Source: Burkholderiales bacterium (GTDB lineage: Bacteria > Pseudomonadota > Gammaproteobacteria > Burkholderiales > Burkholderiaceae_F). From it: a stretch of 64,000 nucleotides of DNA. The translations under genes were made by a program, and so were the position numbers. The DNA is taken from contig JADCGS010000001.1 of assembly GCA_020248865.1 (NCBI GenBank), positions 124,001 through 188,000 on the forward strand, in the 5' to 3' direction. This document shows positions 18,638 to 28,074 of this stretch, piece after piece. Under the pieces are notes generated by a model that was not told the DNA's origin, did no database searches, and worked only from the letters and a program-made list of their open reading frames with translations. Within the stretch, counting starts at the first letter, position 1; the number at the start of each line of letters is the position of its first letter.

Positions 18638-19501
18638 ATGACGGATCTCGTCCTGCAGGGCCCCGGCCTCGGCAACAAGGCGCTCGACACCTTCAAGGTG
18701 GTGTGTTCGCCTGCGCGTATCACGCTCACCGCGCGTGCGGCGCGCTGCGTCGCGGTGCCGGACGACGCCGAAACGCGCAAGGCGGTGCGTGCCCTGGCCG
18801 ACTACTGGAAGCTCGACGCCGCGTTCGTCGACCCGGCGCTGCGGCTGTCGGACTTCCGCCTGCTCGCCCTCGACATGGACTCCACGCTCATCAACATCGA
18901 GAGCCTGGACGAGGTGGCGGCGCTGGCCGGCAAGGGGTGCGAGGTCGCCGCAATCACCGAGGCGGCCATGCGCGGCGAGATCAAGGACTACCGCGAGAGC
19001 CTGCGGCGCCGGGTCGCGATGCTGGCCGGGGCGGACGCAGCGCTGCTGCAGCAGGTCTACGAGGGGCGGTTGCGGCTCAACGAGGGTGCCGAAGCGCTGG
19101 TGGGGGCGTGCCGGCAGGCCGGCCTCAAGGTGCTGCTGGCCACCGGCGGCTTCACTTTCTTCACCGACCGGATGAAGGAGCGTCTGGATCTCGACTTCAC
19201 CCGTAGCAACGTGCTGGAGATTGCCGACGGCAAGCTGACCGGCACGGTGACCGGGCCAGAGGGTGGGCCAATCGTGGACGCCGAGGGCAAGGCGCAGGCG
19301 CTGCGCGATGCCTGTGCCGCGCTCGGCTGCCCCACCTCGCAGGCGATTGCGGTCGGCGACGGCGCCAACGACCTGAAGATGATGTCCGCGGCCGGCCTGT
19401 CGGTGGCCTACCGAGCCAAGCCGGTGGTGCGCGAACAGGCCAGCCAGGCGCTCGACTACGCGCCGCTGGACGGTGTGCTGAACTTCTTTGTCGCCCCTTG
19501 A
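18638..19501 (+). CDS. serB: Phosphoserine phosphatase
   Basis: HAD-family hydrolase of 287 residues that makes L-serine from O-phosphoserine. It has an N-terminal regulatory-like region of about 70 residues, then the nucleophile motif LDMDSTLIN (D79, D81). Motif II lies in LLATGGFTFF and motif III/IV in AVGDGANDLKMM. The start MTDLVLQGP at 18638 is preferred because upstream in-frame codons overlap the end of mfd. Probably cotranscribed with mfd. It converges with bktB. Confidence 0.95.
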   Translation: MTDLVLQGPGLGNKALDTFKVVCSPARITLTARAARCVAVPDDAETRKAVRALADYWKLDAAFVDPALRLSDFRLLALDMDSTLINIESLDEVAALAGKGCEVAAITEAAMRGEIKDYRESLRRRVAMLAGADAALLQQVYEGRLRLNEGAEALVGACRQAGLKVLLATGGFTFFTDRMKERLDLDFTRSNVLEIADGKLTGTVTGPEGGPIVDAEGKAQALRDACAALGCPTSQAIAVGDGANDLKMMSAAGLSVAYRAKPVVREQASQALDYAPLDGVLNFFVAP

Positions 19502-19518
19502 AGGACAGGGCTGACACC

Positions 19519-19537
19519 TGGCCGCGCTGGACGGCCA
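19519..19537. terminator. Hairpin between convergent serB and bktB
   Basis: TGGCCG and CGGCCA form a 6-bp stem around a 7-base loop, in the 44-base gap between two converging genes. Neither side has a T tract, so it may only be a transcript-end stabiliser or chance in this GC-rich DNA. Confidence 0.3.
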
Positions 19538-19545
19538 AGGTTCGC

Positions 19546-20730
19546 CTAGAGCCGCTCGAAAACCGCAGCGATCCCCTGCCCGCCGCCGATGCACATGGTC
19601 ACCAGCGCGTGACGACCGCCGGTGCGCTGCAATTCATACAGCGCCTTGACCGTGATGATGGCGCCGGTGGCACCGACCGGATGCCCGAGCGAGATGCCGC
19701 TGCCATTGGGATTGACCTTGGCCGGGTCGGCGCCGAGTTCCTTCATCACCGCGCAGGCCTGCGCCGCAAAGGCCTCGTTGGACTCGATCACGTCCATCTG
19801 CTGCACGCCGAGCCCGGCCTTCTCAAGTGCCTTGCGCGATGACGGCACCGGGCCGATGCCCATGATCTTCGGGTCAACGCCGGCATGCGCGTAGCTGACC
19901 AGGCGCGCCAGCGGCTTGATCCCCTTCTTCTCGGCGGCGCTGCGCTCCATCAGCACCAAGGCCGCCGCGCCGTCGTTGATGCCTGAAGCATTGCCCGCGG
20001 TGACCGTGCCGTTTTCCTTGACGAAGACTGGCCTGAGCTTGGCCATGTCGGCCAGCGAGGCGTCGGCGCGGACGTGCTCGTCGGTGTCGAAGGCGATATC
20101 GCCCTTCTTGCTCTTGAGCAGGATCGGCACGATCTGGCTCTTGAAGCGCCCTTCGGCGATCGCCCGCGCGGCGCGCTGGTGGCTCTCGACGGCCAGCGCG
20201 TCCTGCTGCTCGCGGGTGATGCTCCACTGCCGAGCCACGTTCTCGGCGGTCACGCCCATGTGGATCACGTCGAACGGGTCGTGCAGCGCACCCACCATCA
20301 TGTCGACAATCTTGCCGTCGCCCATGCGCTGGCCGAAGCGGCCGGCCGGCAGGATGTAGGCGCCGCGCGACATGTTTTCGGCGCCCCCGCCGATGGCCAC
20401 GTCCGCCTCACCCAGGAGGATGCTCTGGGCCGCCGAGACGATGGCCTGCAGGCCGCTGCCGCACAGGCGGTTGACCGTCAAGCAGGGCGTGTGGTCCTTG
20501 ACGCCGCCCTTGAGCGCCGCCACGCGGCCGAGATACATGTCCTTGGGCTCGGTGTTGATCACATGCCCGAAGACCACGTGGCCGACTTCGCCGCCCTCCA
20601 CCCCAGCGCGCTTGAGCGCCTCGGCCACGACCGTGGCACCCAGTTCGGTCGGCGCCGTGTCCTTGAGGCTGCCCCCGAAGGTACCCACTGCGGTGCGTAC
20701 TGCGCTGACGACGACGACTTCACGAGCCAT
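19546..20730 (-). CDS. bktB: Beta-ketothiolase BktB-type acetyl-CoA acyltransferase
   Basis: Thiolase of 394 residues. It has the acyl-accepting Cys90 in NRLCGSGLQAIV, GHPVGATGA with the catalytic His, and the second Cys in CIGGGQG. The N-terminus MAREVVVVSAVRTAVGTFGGSLKD, GHVINTEPKDMYLGRVAA and the ending MCIGGGQGIAAVFERL closely resemble Cupriavidus BktB, which accepts longer beta-ketoacyl-CoAs than PhaA. ATG at 20730 is preceded by a strong GGGGGAA ribosome site. It lies 74 bases after rimO and ends the leftward pha region. Substrate range beyond acetoacetyl-CoA is inferred from similarity only. Confidence 0.88.
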   Translation of the reverse strand: MAREVVVVSAVRTAVGTFGGSLKDTAPTELGATVVAEALKRAGVEGGEVGHVVFGHVINTEPKDMYLGRVAALKGGVKDHTPCLTVNRLCGSGLQAIVSAAQSILLGEADVAIGGGAENMSRGAYILPAGRFGQRMGDGKIVDMMVGALHDPFDVIHMGVTAENVARQWSITREQQDALAVESHQRAARAIAEGRFKSQIVPILLKSKKGDIAFDTDEHVRADASLADMAKLRPVFVKENGTVTAGNASGINDGAAALVLMERSAAEKKGIKPLARLVSYAHAGVDPKIMGIGPVPSSRKALEKAGLGVQQMDVIESNEAFAAQACAVMKELGADPAKVNPNGSGISLGHPVGATGAIITVKALYELQRTGGRHALVTMCIGGGQGIAAVFERL

Positions 20731-20804
20731 TTCGTTCCCCCGATTCAGCATGGCTTGACCCGGTCAGATTAGCACCGCCGTCGGCGCACGGACCTCGGCG
20801 CGGA

Positions 20805-22205
20805 TCAAGGCGTGCTCGACTTCGCGGGCGAGGCTGGTACGCCGAACAGGTCGTGCTCGTCGGCGCGCTCGATGCGCACGTCGATGAAGTCGCCGACGGC
20901 AAGCTTGCGTCGCGTGGTCACATGCACCAGTCCGTCGATCTCCGGCGCGTCGGCGGACGAGCGGCCCAGCGCGCCTCTGGGCGTCAGATGGTCGATCAGC
21001 ACGCGCTGCACGGTGCCGAGCTTGCGCTGCAGCCGCGCCTGCGAGATGGCCGCCTGGACCCGCATGAAACGCGCGCGCCGCTCCTCGCGCACCGCGTCGG
21101 GCAGCGCACCGTCCAGCGCGTTGGCCGTGGCGCCTTCGACCGGCGAGTAGGCGAAGCAGCCGACGCGGTCGAGTTGCGCCTCGCCGAGGAAGTCGAGCAG
21201 GTACTGGAACTGCGCCTCGGTTTCGCCCGGAAAACCGGCGATGAAGGTCGAGCGCAGCGTGATCTCCGGGCACAGCGCACGCCAGGCCCGGATGCGCTCG
21301 ATGTTCTTCTCGCCGCTGGCGGGCCGCTTCATGCGCCTGAGCACGTCCGGATGCGCGTGCTGGAACGGCACGTCCAGGTAGGGCAGCACGTGCCCGTCGG
21401 CCATTAACGGCACGATGTCATCCACGTGCGGATAGGGATAAACGTAATGCAGGCGCACCCAGGCGCCATGGCTGCGCGCGGCTGCGCCGAGTTCCTTGAC
21501 CAGCTCCTGCATCCGTGTACGCACCGCCCGGCCGCCGACGAAGTCGAGCTTGTACCGGACGTCGACGCCGTAGGCACTGGTGTCCTGCGAGATGAGCAGC
21601 AGTTCCTTGACGCCCTGTCGGAGCAGATTCTCGGCCTCGCGCACCACCTCGCCGATGGGCCGGCTCACGAGATCGCCGCGCATCGACGGGATGATGCAGA
21701 AGCTGCAGCGGTGGTTGCAGCCCTCGGAGATCTTCAGGTAGGCATAGTGCCGGGGCGTGAGCTTGATACCGGCAGCCGGCACGAGATCGGTGAACGGGTC
21801 GTGCGGCTTGGGCAGGTGCTGGTGCACGTGGGCGAGTACCTCGTCCGCGGCATGCGGACCGGTGACCGCGAGCACCTTGGGATGGACCTTGGCCACCAGG
21901 TTGTCGCCGCCCTCGCGGCGGGCGCCCAGGCAGCCGGTCACGATCACCCGGCCGTTGGCATCGAGCGCCTCGCCGATGGCATCGAGCGACTCCTGCACCG
22001 CGCTGTCGATGAAGCCGCAGGTATTGACGATGACCAGATCGGCGCCCTCGTAGCTGCCGACCATCTCGTAGCCCTCGGCCCGCAACTGCGTGACGATGCG
22101 CTCGGAGTCGACCAGCGCCTTCGGGCAGCCGAGCGAGACCATGCCGACGGTCGGAGCAGTCTTGCTCGCCGCCATCTTGCGCGTCGGTCGGGTCGGTGCG
22201 GTCAT
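20805..22205 (-). CDS. rimO: Ribosomal protein S12 methylthiotransferase RimO
   Basis: Radical-SAM enzyme of 466 residues that methylthiolates an Asp of ribosomal protein S12. The N-terminal UPF0004 domain supplies three Cys for a second cluster (SLGCPKA, NTCGFID, TGCLGAR). The radical-SAM CxxxCxxC is in [17 protein letters not shown], and a TRAM domain is C-terminal. The IIPSMRG sequence distinguishes RimO from MiaB. ATG at 22205 is taken as start; M11 at 22175 is an alternative. It follows phaR by 58 bases and may share transcripts from the pha operon. Confidence 0.96.
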   Translation of the reverse strand: MTAPTRPTRKMAASKTAPTVGMVSLGCPKALVDSERIVTQLRAEGYEMVGSYEGADLVIVNTCGFIDSAVQESLDAIGEALDANGRVIVTGCLGARREGGDNLVAKVHPKVLAVTGPHAADEVLAHVHQHLPKPHDPFTDLVPAAGIKLTPRHYAYLKISEGCNHRCSFCIIPSMRGDLVSRPIGEVVREAENLLRQGVKELLLISQDTSAYGVDVRYKLDFVGGRAVRTRMQELVKELGAAARSHGAWVRLHYVYPYPHVDDIVPLMADGHVLPYLDVPFQHAHPDVLRRMKRPASGEKNIERIRAWRALCPEITLRSTFIAGFPGETEAQFQYLLDFLGEAQLDRVGCFAYSPVEGATANALDGALPDAVREERRARFMRVQAAISQARLQRKLGTVQRVLIDHLTPRGALGRSSADAPEIDGLVHVTTRRKLAVGDFIDVRIERADEHDLFGVPASPAKSSTP

Positions 22206-22263
22206 CAGAAATGCAAAGCGGCCCGCGAGGGCCGCATCGGTGGCGCGGGATTCGTGGCGGAGG

Positions 22264-22800
22264 CTACTTCTTCTCCGGCGGCTGGAAGGGGAACTGCTTG
22301 AACATGCTGGCGGCCTGATTGGACATGTTCTCCTGCATCTGCACGAACAGGTTCTTCGACTGCTCGATGTAGTTCGACATCATGCTCTGGATCATCGGCG
22401 CCTGCATGTTGACGAACTGGGCCCACATGTCCGGACCGATCTTGTTGGTCTGATAGAAGGCCTGGCTTTGCTCCTGCAGCTTCTTCTGGATGTCGACGAA
22501 GGCCTGGACGTTCTTCTCGAGATACGAGCCCATCATGCCCTGCATGGCATTGCCGTAGCTGCGGATGATCTGCGCCAGCACCGGCGGCGTGAACATCGGC
22601 GAGCCCTCCTGCTCTTCCTCGAGGATGATCTGCAGCAGGATCTGGCGGCTCAGGTCATCGCCGCTCTTGGCATCCACCACCTGGAACTGCTCCTGGTCCA
22701 GCACCAGTTGCTTGACATCCGCCAGCGTGATGTAGGTGCTGGTCTGGGTGTCGTACAGGCGGCGGTTCGGGTACTTCTTGATAAGGCGGGTGCCGGCCAT
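22264..22800 (-). CDS. phaR: PHB granule-associated transcriptional repressor PhaR
   Basis: A 178-residue repressor that binds both PHB granules and the promoters of phasin genes and itself. The N-terminal DNA-binding domain starts [20 protein letters not shown], the family signature. The middle part, [20 protein letters not shown], is followed by a Gln/Met-rich helical C-terminus. The start [11 protein letters not shown] at 22800 has GAGG upstream and fits the family, so the 14-residue longer option is dropped. It belongs to the phaC-phaA-phaB-small gene-phaR series. Confidence 0.96.
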   Translation of the reverse strand: MAGTRLIKKYPNRRLYDTQTSTYITLADVKQLVLDQEQFQVVDAKSGDDLSRQILLQIILEEEQEGSPMFTPPVLAQIIRSYGNAMQGMMGSYLEKNVQAFVDIQKKLQEQSQAFYQTNKIGPDMWAQFVNMQAPMIQSMMSNYIEQSKNLFVQMQENMSNQAASMFKQFPFQPPEKK

Positions 22801-22853
22801 GGGAGTCCTCGCGATCGCGCGGCCCGGACAGTTCAGCCGCAAGCAGAAAAAAC

Positions 22854-22859
22854 ATTGTA
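22854..22859 (-). promoter_or_regulatory. Candidate -10 element for phaR
   Basis: TACAAT on the minus strand, 54 bases before the phaR ATG and followed by a run of six T residues. No good -35 is visible at 16-18 bases. A promoter of its own would let PhaR autoregulate apart from phaCAB, as known in other betaproteobacteria. Confidence 0.35.
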
Positions 22860-22922
22860 CCGGCCACCGCGGCGGGTCGGGCTTGACGGGACACTGTGGC
22901 TGTCAGACGGTGCCGGCAGCCC

Positions 22923-23138
22923 TCAGCTGCCCTTCAGTCGGCGCAGGAGAAACAGCACCGCGACGGCCGCCGCTACGAACACATGGTTCCAGGGCGCGCG
23001 CCCCTCCAAGAGCAGGACGCCGCAAACGAAACCGAACATCCACACCGCCAGCGCAAGCCAGCCTTCCCAGGTGATGGGGCGCCACGACCACCACGGACCG
23101 TCGAACCACGGCCGGGCCGGCCGCTCAGCCACCGGCAC
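22923..23138 (-). CDS. Small two-helix membrane protein between phaB and phaR
   Basis: A 71-residue protein read from GTG at 23138, with GGGGGAT as a good ribosome site about eleven bases upstream. After a polar, Trp-rich start (VAERPARPWFDGPWWSWRP), it has two hydrophobic segments, GWLALAVWMFGFVCGVLLL and HVFVAAAVAVLFLL, and ends in RRLKGS. I do not recognise a named family; Trp-rich small membrane proteins of this layout occur in other proteobacteria. It lies 38 bases after phaB and 122 before phaR, so it is probably expressed with the PHB operon. Reality of the gene is likely; function unknown. Confidence 0.6.
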   Translation of the reverse strand: MPVAERPARPWFDGPWWSWRPITWEGWLALAVWMFGFVCGVLLLEGRAPWNHVFVAAAVAVLFLLRRLKGS

Positions 23139-23176
23139 GCCTATCCCCCGGCAAGCAACCGGTTGCGGGCATTCGG

Positions 23177-23911
23177 TCAACCCATGTGCAGGCCACCGTT
23201 GCAGGAGAAGTCCGCGCCGGTCGTGAAGCCCGAGTCCTCGCCGGCCAGCCACGCCACGATGGAGCCGATCTCGTCGGGCGTGCCCAGCCGCTTTACCGGA
23301 ATCGTGGCCACGATCTTCTCCAGGATCTCCGGCTTGATCGCGCGAACCATCTCGGTGCCGATGTAACCGGGGCTCACGGTGTTGACCGTGATGCCCTTGC
23401 CCGCCAGTTCCTGCGCCAGGGCCATGGTGAAGCCGTGCATGCCGGCCTTGGCAGCCGAGTAGTTGGTCTGGCCGGCTTGGCCCTTCTCGCCGTTGACCGA
23501 ACTGATCTGGATGATGCGGCCCCAGCCCTTCTCGACCATGCCGGGCACCACCTGCTTGGTGACGTTGAACATGCTGTTCAGGTTGGTGTCGATCACTGCG
23601 TCCCAGTCCTCGCGCGACATCTTGAGGAACATGCGGTCGCGCGTGATGCCGGCGTTGTTGACGAGCACGTCAATCGGGCCATGCTCCGCACTCGCCTTCT
23701 GGAACGCGGCGACCGTGCTGTCCCAGTCGGCCACGTTGCCGACCGAGGCGAAGAAGGTGTAGCCAAGCGCCTGCTGCTCGGCCAGCCACTTGGCGTGGTC
23801 GCGGCTCGGGCCGCAGCCGGCGATCACCTTGAAGCCGCCCTTGGCCAAACGCTGGCAGATGGCCGTACCGATTCCGCCCATGCCGCCCGTCACGTACGCG
23901 ACCTTGCTCAT
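23177..23911 (-). CDS. phaB: Acetoacetyl-CoA reductase PhaB
   Basis: NADPH-dependent short-chain reductase of 244 residues that makes (R)-3-hydroxybutyryl-CoA. It shows the cofactor motif TGGMGGIG, NNAG in VLVNNAGITRDRMF, and the catalytic Ser-Tyr-Lys in ISSVNGEKGQAGQTNYSAAKAG. The C-terminus SCNGGLHMG is typical of PhaB rather than FabG. GAGGAGA precedes the ATG. It is the third gene in phaCAB, 72 bases after phaA. Confidence 0.96.
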   Translation of the reverse strand: MSKVAYVTGGMGGIGTAICQRLAKGGFKVIAGCGPSRDHAKWLAEQQALGYTFFASVGNVADWDSTVAAFQKASAEHGPIDVLVNNAGITRDRMFLKMSREDWDAVIDTNLNSMFNVTKQVVPGMVEKGWGRIIQISSVNGEKGQAGQTNYSAAKAGMHGFTMALAQELAGKGITVNTVSPGYIGTEMVRAIKPEILEKIVATIPVKRLGTPDEIGSIVAWLAGEDSGFTTGADFSCNGGLHMG

Positions 23912-23983
23912 TGCTGTCTCCTCAGGGTAACTGCCTGTCGTTAAGTGCGAAGGGGACTCGTCCGGAGCCCGTGGCGCCCGTTC

Positions 23984-25162
23984 TCAGCGCTCCACCGCCA
24001 GCGCCACGCCCATGCCGCCGCCGATGCATAACGCGGCCAGGCCACGCTTGCTGTCGCGGCGCTGCATCTCGTGCAGCAGCGTCACCAGGATGCGCGCGCC
24101 GCTGGCGCCGATCGGGTGGCCGAGCGCGATGGCCCCGCCGTTGACGTTGATCTTGCTCGCGTCCCAGCCCATGTCCTGGTTGACCGCGCAGGCTTGCGCC
24201 GCGAACGCCTCGTTGATCTCCATGAGATCCAAGTCGGACGGCTTCCAGCCGGCGCGCTCGAGCGCCTTGCGGGAGGCCGACACCGGACCCATGCCCATGA
24301 CCTTCGGGTCGAGCGCGGTCGTGGCATAGCTCTTGATGCGCGCCAGCGGCGTCAGGCCCAGAGCCTGCGCCCGCGCCTGGCTCATCACCACCAGCGCCGC
24401 CGCCCCGTCGTTGATGCCCGAGGCGTTGCCCGCGGTGACGCTGCCTTCCTTGTCGAAGGCCGGCTTCAGGCCGGCCAGCGCCTCGGCGTTGGTCTTGCGG
24501 TTGATGAACTCGTCGGTGTCGAAAGGGACCGGGTCGCCCTTGCGCTGCGGGATCATGACCGGGACGATCTCTTCCCGGAACTTGCCGGCATCCTGCGCTG
24601 CCGCGGCCTTGTGCTGGCTGGCCAGGGCAAACGCATCCTGCTGGGCACGGTCGATCGACCACTGTCGGGCCACGTTCTCGGCCGTGATGCCCATGTGAAT
24701 CTTGTTGTACACGTCCCACAGGCCGTCGACGATCATCGAGTCGATCATCTTCGCGTCGCCCATGCGAAAGCCGTCGCGCGAGCCCATGATCACGTGCGGC
24801 GCCAGGCTCATGCACTCCTGGCCGCCCGCGATCATCACCTCGGCCTCGCCGGTGGCGATCGCCTGCGCGGCCAGCATCACCGATTTCAGGCCCGAGCCGC
24901 ATACGACGTTGATCGTCATCGCGGGGGTCTCGATCGGCAGGCCCGCCTTGATGGTCGACTGGCGTGCGGGGTTCTGACCGCTGCCGGCGGTGAGCACCTG
25001 CCCGAGGATCACTCCCTCCACCGCGCCGGGCTCGATGCGGGCGCGTGCGATGGCTTCCTTGATGACGGTGGCACCCAACTCGGGCGCCGGCACCTTGGCG
25101 AGCGCGCCGCCGAACTTGCCGATGGCGGTGCGCACGGCACTGACGATGACTGCCTGCTGCAT
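23984..25162 (-). CDS. phaA: Acetyl-CoA acetyltransferase PhaA
   Basis: Biosynthetic thiolase of 392 residues that condenses two acetyl-CoA molecules. Cys88 lies in [11 protein letters not shown], the catalytic His in [13 protein letters not shown], and the second Cys in [21 protein letters not shown] stands just before ATG at 25162, which settles the start; the frame stays open far upstream through phaC but that is not coding. It lies 32 bases after phaC. It is a paralogue of bktB in the same cluster, so the strain has two thiolases of different type. Confidence 0.96.
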   Translation of the reverse strand: MQQAVIVSAVRTAIGKFGGALAKVPAPELGATVIKEAIARARIEPGAVEGVILGQVLTAGSGQNPARQSTIKAGLPIETPAMTINVVCGSGLKSVMLAAQAIATGEAEVMIAGGQECMSLAPHVIMGSRDGFRMGDAKMIDSMIVDGLWDVYNKIHMGITAENVARQWSIDRAQQDAFALASQHKAAAAQDAGKFREEIVPVMIPQRKGDPVPFDTDEFINRKTNAEALAGLKPAFDKEGSVTAGNASGINDGAAALVVMSQARAQALGLTPLARIKSYATTALDPKVMGMGPVSASRKALERAGWKPSDLDLMEINEAFAAQACAVNQDMGWDASKINVNGGAIALGHPIGASGARILVTLLHEMQRRDSKRGLAALCIGGGMGVALAVER

Positions 25163-25194
25163 GGACTCTCCTGCGGTGACCCGAGCGCGGCCGC

Positions 25195-27117
25195 TCAGGC
25201 CTTTTCCTTGACGTAACGGCCGGGCGCCGGCTCGATCACCTTGTGCTTGCCGCTGCCGTATTGCCGCGGCGCGGGCTTCATGCGCCCGCCATGCGGGGCG
25301 AGCCAGCGCGACCAGTCCGGCCACCAGCTGCCTGGAACGTCGCGCGCCCGGTGTAACCATGCCCCACTGTCGGCCGGCAGCGCAGCCTCGTCGGCCACCC
25401 AGTAGTTGCGCTTGTTCTTGGTGGGCGCGTTGATGGTGCCGGCAATGTGTCCGCTGGCGCCCAGGACGAACCGCACATCCTTGCCGGTGCGGCCGGGCAG
25501 CACGCGGGCCGAGGCGTAGGCTGCCTGCCAGGGCACGATGTGGTCCTCGCGCGCCGCAAACACGTAGGCCGGCACCTTGATGCGCTGCAGATCGATGGGC
25601 TGCCCCAGGCAGGTCAGCGCGCCAGGGAGCTTCAGCTTGTTCTCCAGATAGGTGTTGCGCAGGTACCAGGCGTACATCGGCCCCGGCAGATTGGTCGAGT
25701 CGCCATTCCAATAGAGCAGGTCGAACGCCGGCGGCTGCTTGCCCTCCAGGTAATTGGCCACGACGTAGTTCCACACCAGATCGTTGGGCCGCAGGCTGGA
25801 GAAGGTGTTGGCAAGGTCCTTGCCCGCCATCAGGCCGCCCTTGCCGAGCGTCTGCTCGCGCAGCCGCACGTGCTGCTCGTCGACGAAGGCGTCCAGGATG
25901 CCGGTGTCCTCGAAGTCGATCAGCGCGGTGAGCAGGGTCAGGCTGGCGATCGGCGCGTCGCCGCGCGCGTACATCACGGCCAGCGCCGCGGCGATGATGG
26001 TGCCGCCCACGCAGAACCCCAGCGCATTGACCTTGTCCACGCCGCAGATCTCGCGCGCCACGTCGATCGCGGCGATCGGCCCGAGCGCCAGGTAGTCGTC
26101 CCAGGTCATCTTCGACTCGGGCTCGTGCGGGTTCTTCCACGAGACCACGAAGACCGTGTGCCCCTGCTCAACCGCGTAGCGGATGAACGAGTTCTCAGGT
26201 TGCAGGTCGAGGATGTAGAACTTGTTGATGCACGGCGGCACCATGACGAACGGCCGCTCGTAGACCTTGGCTGTCAGCGGCTTGTACTGGATCAGCTGCA
26301 TCAGCGCGTTTTCGTACACCACCGCGCCCTCGCTGGCGGCGACGTTGCGTCCCACTTCGAAGGCCGCCTCGTCGGTCTGCGAGATCTTGCCTTTCTGCAG
26401 GTCGCCGAGCAGGTTGTGGATGCCGCGCTGCAGGCTCTCGCCGCCGCTTTCCAGGAGCGTCTTCTGGGCTCTGGGATTGAGGGCGAGAAAGTTGGACGGC
26501 GCCGAGGCCTCGACCCATTGGTCGACCGCGTACCGGACGCGCTTCTTGGTGCGCTTGTCCGACTGCACCGCCTCGGCCATGCGGCGCATGAAATCGGCAT
26601 TGAGCAGGTAGGCGCGCGCCAGCATCGACGAGGCGGCGTTCTGCTGCCAGGCCGGGTCGGAAAAGCGCGCATCCTTGATGGGTTCGGTGATCCGGTCCGG
26701 ATGCTCGAGAAAGTCGGTCCACAGCCCACCGAGGCGCTGCATGTACTCGCGCTGCAGGTCGACCAGAAGCTCGGGCGCGAGATTCAGCTGAGGCAACGGC
26801 GCCGACGCGCCGAAGTTCATCTTCGCCAGGTCCTCCCACAACTGCATCCAGCCCTGCGGTGGCAGTACGGCCGCCTCAGCGGCGCGGGGGTTGGGCGTAG
26901 CGGGATCAACCGGGCCGGCGCCAGCGCCGACCTCAGCGGCTGGCCGCGCCACGCGAGAAGCCGTGCCGGTGCCGGCGCCGGCTGCCCGCTTAACCGATGC
27001 GCCGCTCTTGGCTGCCGCGCGGCGCCTGACTGCGGACGGCTTGCTGGGCGCGAGTAAGGTGGGCTGAGCGGCAGCGCTCTTGCGGGCGCTCCGGCTCGTG
27101 GCTCGGCGGGTGGCCAT
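25195..27117 (-). CDS. phaC: Class I polyhydroxyalkanoate synthase PhaC
   Basis: Polymerises 3-hydroxyacyl-CoA into PHB. The lipase-like box GFCVGGT holds the catalytic Cys at about residue 369, with Asp and His partners expected in the C-terminal part (REDHIVPW and [13 protein letters not shown]). Length is 640 residues, about 50 more than Cupriavidus PhaC (589). The excess is an N-terminal region of about 85 residues rich in Ala, Arg, Lys and Pro before [21 protein letters not shown] lies upstream of ATG at 27117, supporting this start. First gene of phaCAB. Confidence 0.96.
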   Translation of the reverse strand: MATRRATSRSARKSAAAQPTLLAPSKPSAVRRRAAAKSGASVKRAAGAGTGTASRVARPAAEVGAGAGPVDPATPNPRAAEAAVLPPQGWMQLWEDLAKMNFGASAPLPQLNLAPELLVDLQREYMQRLGGLWTDFLEHPDRITEPIKDARFSDPAWQQNAASSMLARAYLLNADFMRRMAEAVQSDKRTKKRVRYAVDQWVEASAPSNFLALNPRAQKTLLESGGESLQRGIHNLLGDLQKGKISQTDEAAFEVGRNVAASEGAVVYENALMQLIQYKPLTAKVYERPFVMVPPCINKFYILDLQPENSFIRYAVEQGHTVFVVSWKNPHEPESKMTWDDYLALGPIAAIDVAREICGVDKVNALGFCVGGTIIAAALAVMYARGDAPIASLTLLTALIDFEDTGILDAFVDEQHVRLREQTLGKGGLMAGKDLANTFSSLRPNDLVWNYVVANYLEGKQPPAFDLLYWNGDSTNLPGPMYAWYLRNTYLENKLKLPGALTCLGQPIDLQRIKVPAYVFAAREDHIVPWQAAYASARVLPGRTGKDVRFVLGASGHIAGTINAPTKNKRNYWVADEAALPADSGAWLHRARDVPGSWWPDWSRWLAPHGGRMKPAPRQYGSGKHKVIEPAPGRYVKEKA

Positions 27118-27191
27118 AGGGCGGGATCTCCTCGTGCGGGCAGCCCCATCGGCGGGGTGCGCTGAGCGGTTGGACGCGTCTTGCGCCGCGG

Positions 27192-27220
27192 ATTGTGGCG
27201 GCGCGCGGAAGTCGGGTCAA
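27192..27220 (-). promoter_or_regulatory. Sigma-70-type promoter for phaCAB
   Basis: On the minus strand TTGACC (27220-27215) is followed after 17 bases by CACAAT (27197-27192). That is a good -35, ideal spacing and a fair -10, about 75 bases before the phaC start. No other promoter-like sequence is evident between phaC and pgeF. Confidence 0.6.
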
Positions 27221-27258
27221 ACGGGCACCCAACACGCAGCCGACGAATCCGATACGCA

Positions 27259-28074
27259 TCATGCGGGCGACTGGCCGCCCTGCCCATTGCGCCAGATCAC
27301 TGCCGCATGCCGCCCCGTCACGCGGTCGCGGCGGTAGCTGTAGAAGCGCCGCTCGTCGCTGACGGTGCACAGCGTGCCGCCGTAGACCGCGTGTACGTCG
27401 ACCTGCGCGAGCGCCTGCCGTGCCAGGGCATACAGATCCGCCCGGTACTTGCCGGCCACCGGCAACGCGCTGAAGGCCGCGCCCGCCTGCGGCAGCCGCC
27501 GCTGCATGGCCTCGAGCACTTCGGCGCCGACCTCGAACTGCGCGGGGCCGATCGCCGGCCCCAGATAAGCGAGCAGGCGCGCATGCGGCTCGCCCAGACG
27601 CGCTCGCAGGGCCTGAGCGGTGTTCTGGATCACGCCGCCGGCCAACCCGCGCCAGCCGGCGTGCACCGCTGCCACTCCGCGCCCGTGGATTTCGGTCAGC
27701 AGCACGGGCAGGCAGTCGGCGATGGTGACGGCGCACACCACACCGGCCGTCACCGCAGTGGCCGCATCGGCCTGCTGCCCGGCGCCGCGCTCGGCTTCGA
27801 CCACCACCGCCCCATGCACCTGCTCGAGCCAGGCCGGCGGTGCCGGCAGCCACTGCCCGAGCATGGCCCGGTTGCGCTCGATCACTGCCCGCTCCTCGCC
27901 ACTTTTCAGACCGAGGTTCATGCCGCCGCCGTCGGGGCTGGCCCACGGGCCCTGCGAAACCCCTCCGCTGCGCGCCGTGATGACGGCCCGCACCTGCGGC
28001 GGCGCGGGCCAGTCCGGCACCACCCAGTCGGCAGGCCACGCAGGCAGCTGCGCACCCGGCGGCTGCTCCGTCAC
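27259..28074 (-). CDS. pgeF: Purine nucleoside phosphorylase PgeF (YfiH/laccase-domain family)
   Basis: A 271-residue YfiH-type protein. Members were first called polyphenol oxidases and later shown to act on purine nucleosides and on mis-built muropeptides. Family motifs seen are the early RSGGVSQGPW, EQVHGAVVV, TIADCLPVLL with the metal Cys, AVHAGWRGLAGGV with metal His, and YLGPAIGPAQFEVG. The start is GTG at 28074, overlapping the rluD stop by four bases (GTGA), so longer versions are unlikely. Translationally coupled to rluD, a common arrangement. Confidence 0.93.
   Translation of the reverse strand: MTEQPPGAQLPAWPADWVVPDWPAPPQVRAVITARSGGVSQGPWASPDGGGMNLGLKSGEERAVIERNRAMLGQWLPAPPAWLEQVHGAVVVEAERGAGQQADAATAVTAGVVCAVTIADCLPVLLTEIHGRGVAAVHAGWRGLAGGVIQNTAQALRARLGEPHARLLAYLGPAIGPAQFEVGAEVLEAMQRRLPQAGAAFSALPVAGKYRADLYALARQALAQVDVHAVYGGTLCTVSDERRFYSYRRDRVTGRHAAVIWRNGQGGQSPA

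Noticed and set aside
15625-18780. A 1051-codon open frame antisense to mfd
   Set aside because: Same cause: absence of stops from high GC at third positions. No domain is recognisable.
23984-26140. A 718-codon frame suggesting a larger phaA fused to upstream sequence
   Set aside because: The upstream part is a shadow of phaC; AGGAGA directly before ATG 25162 sets the phaA start.
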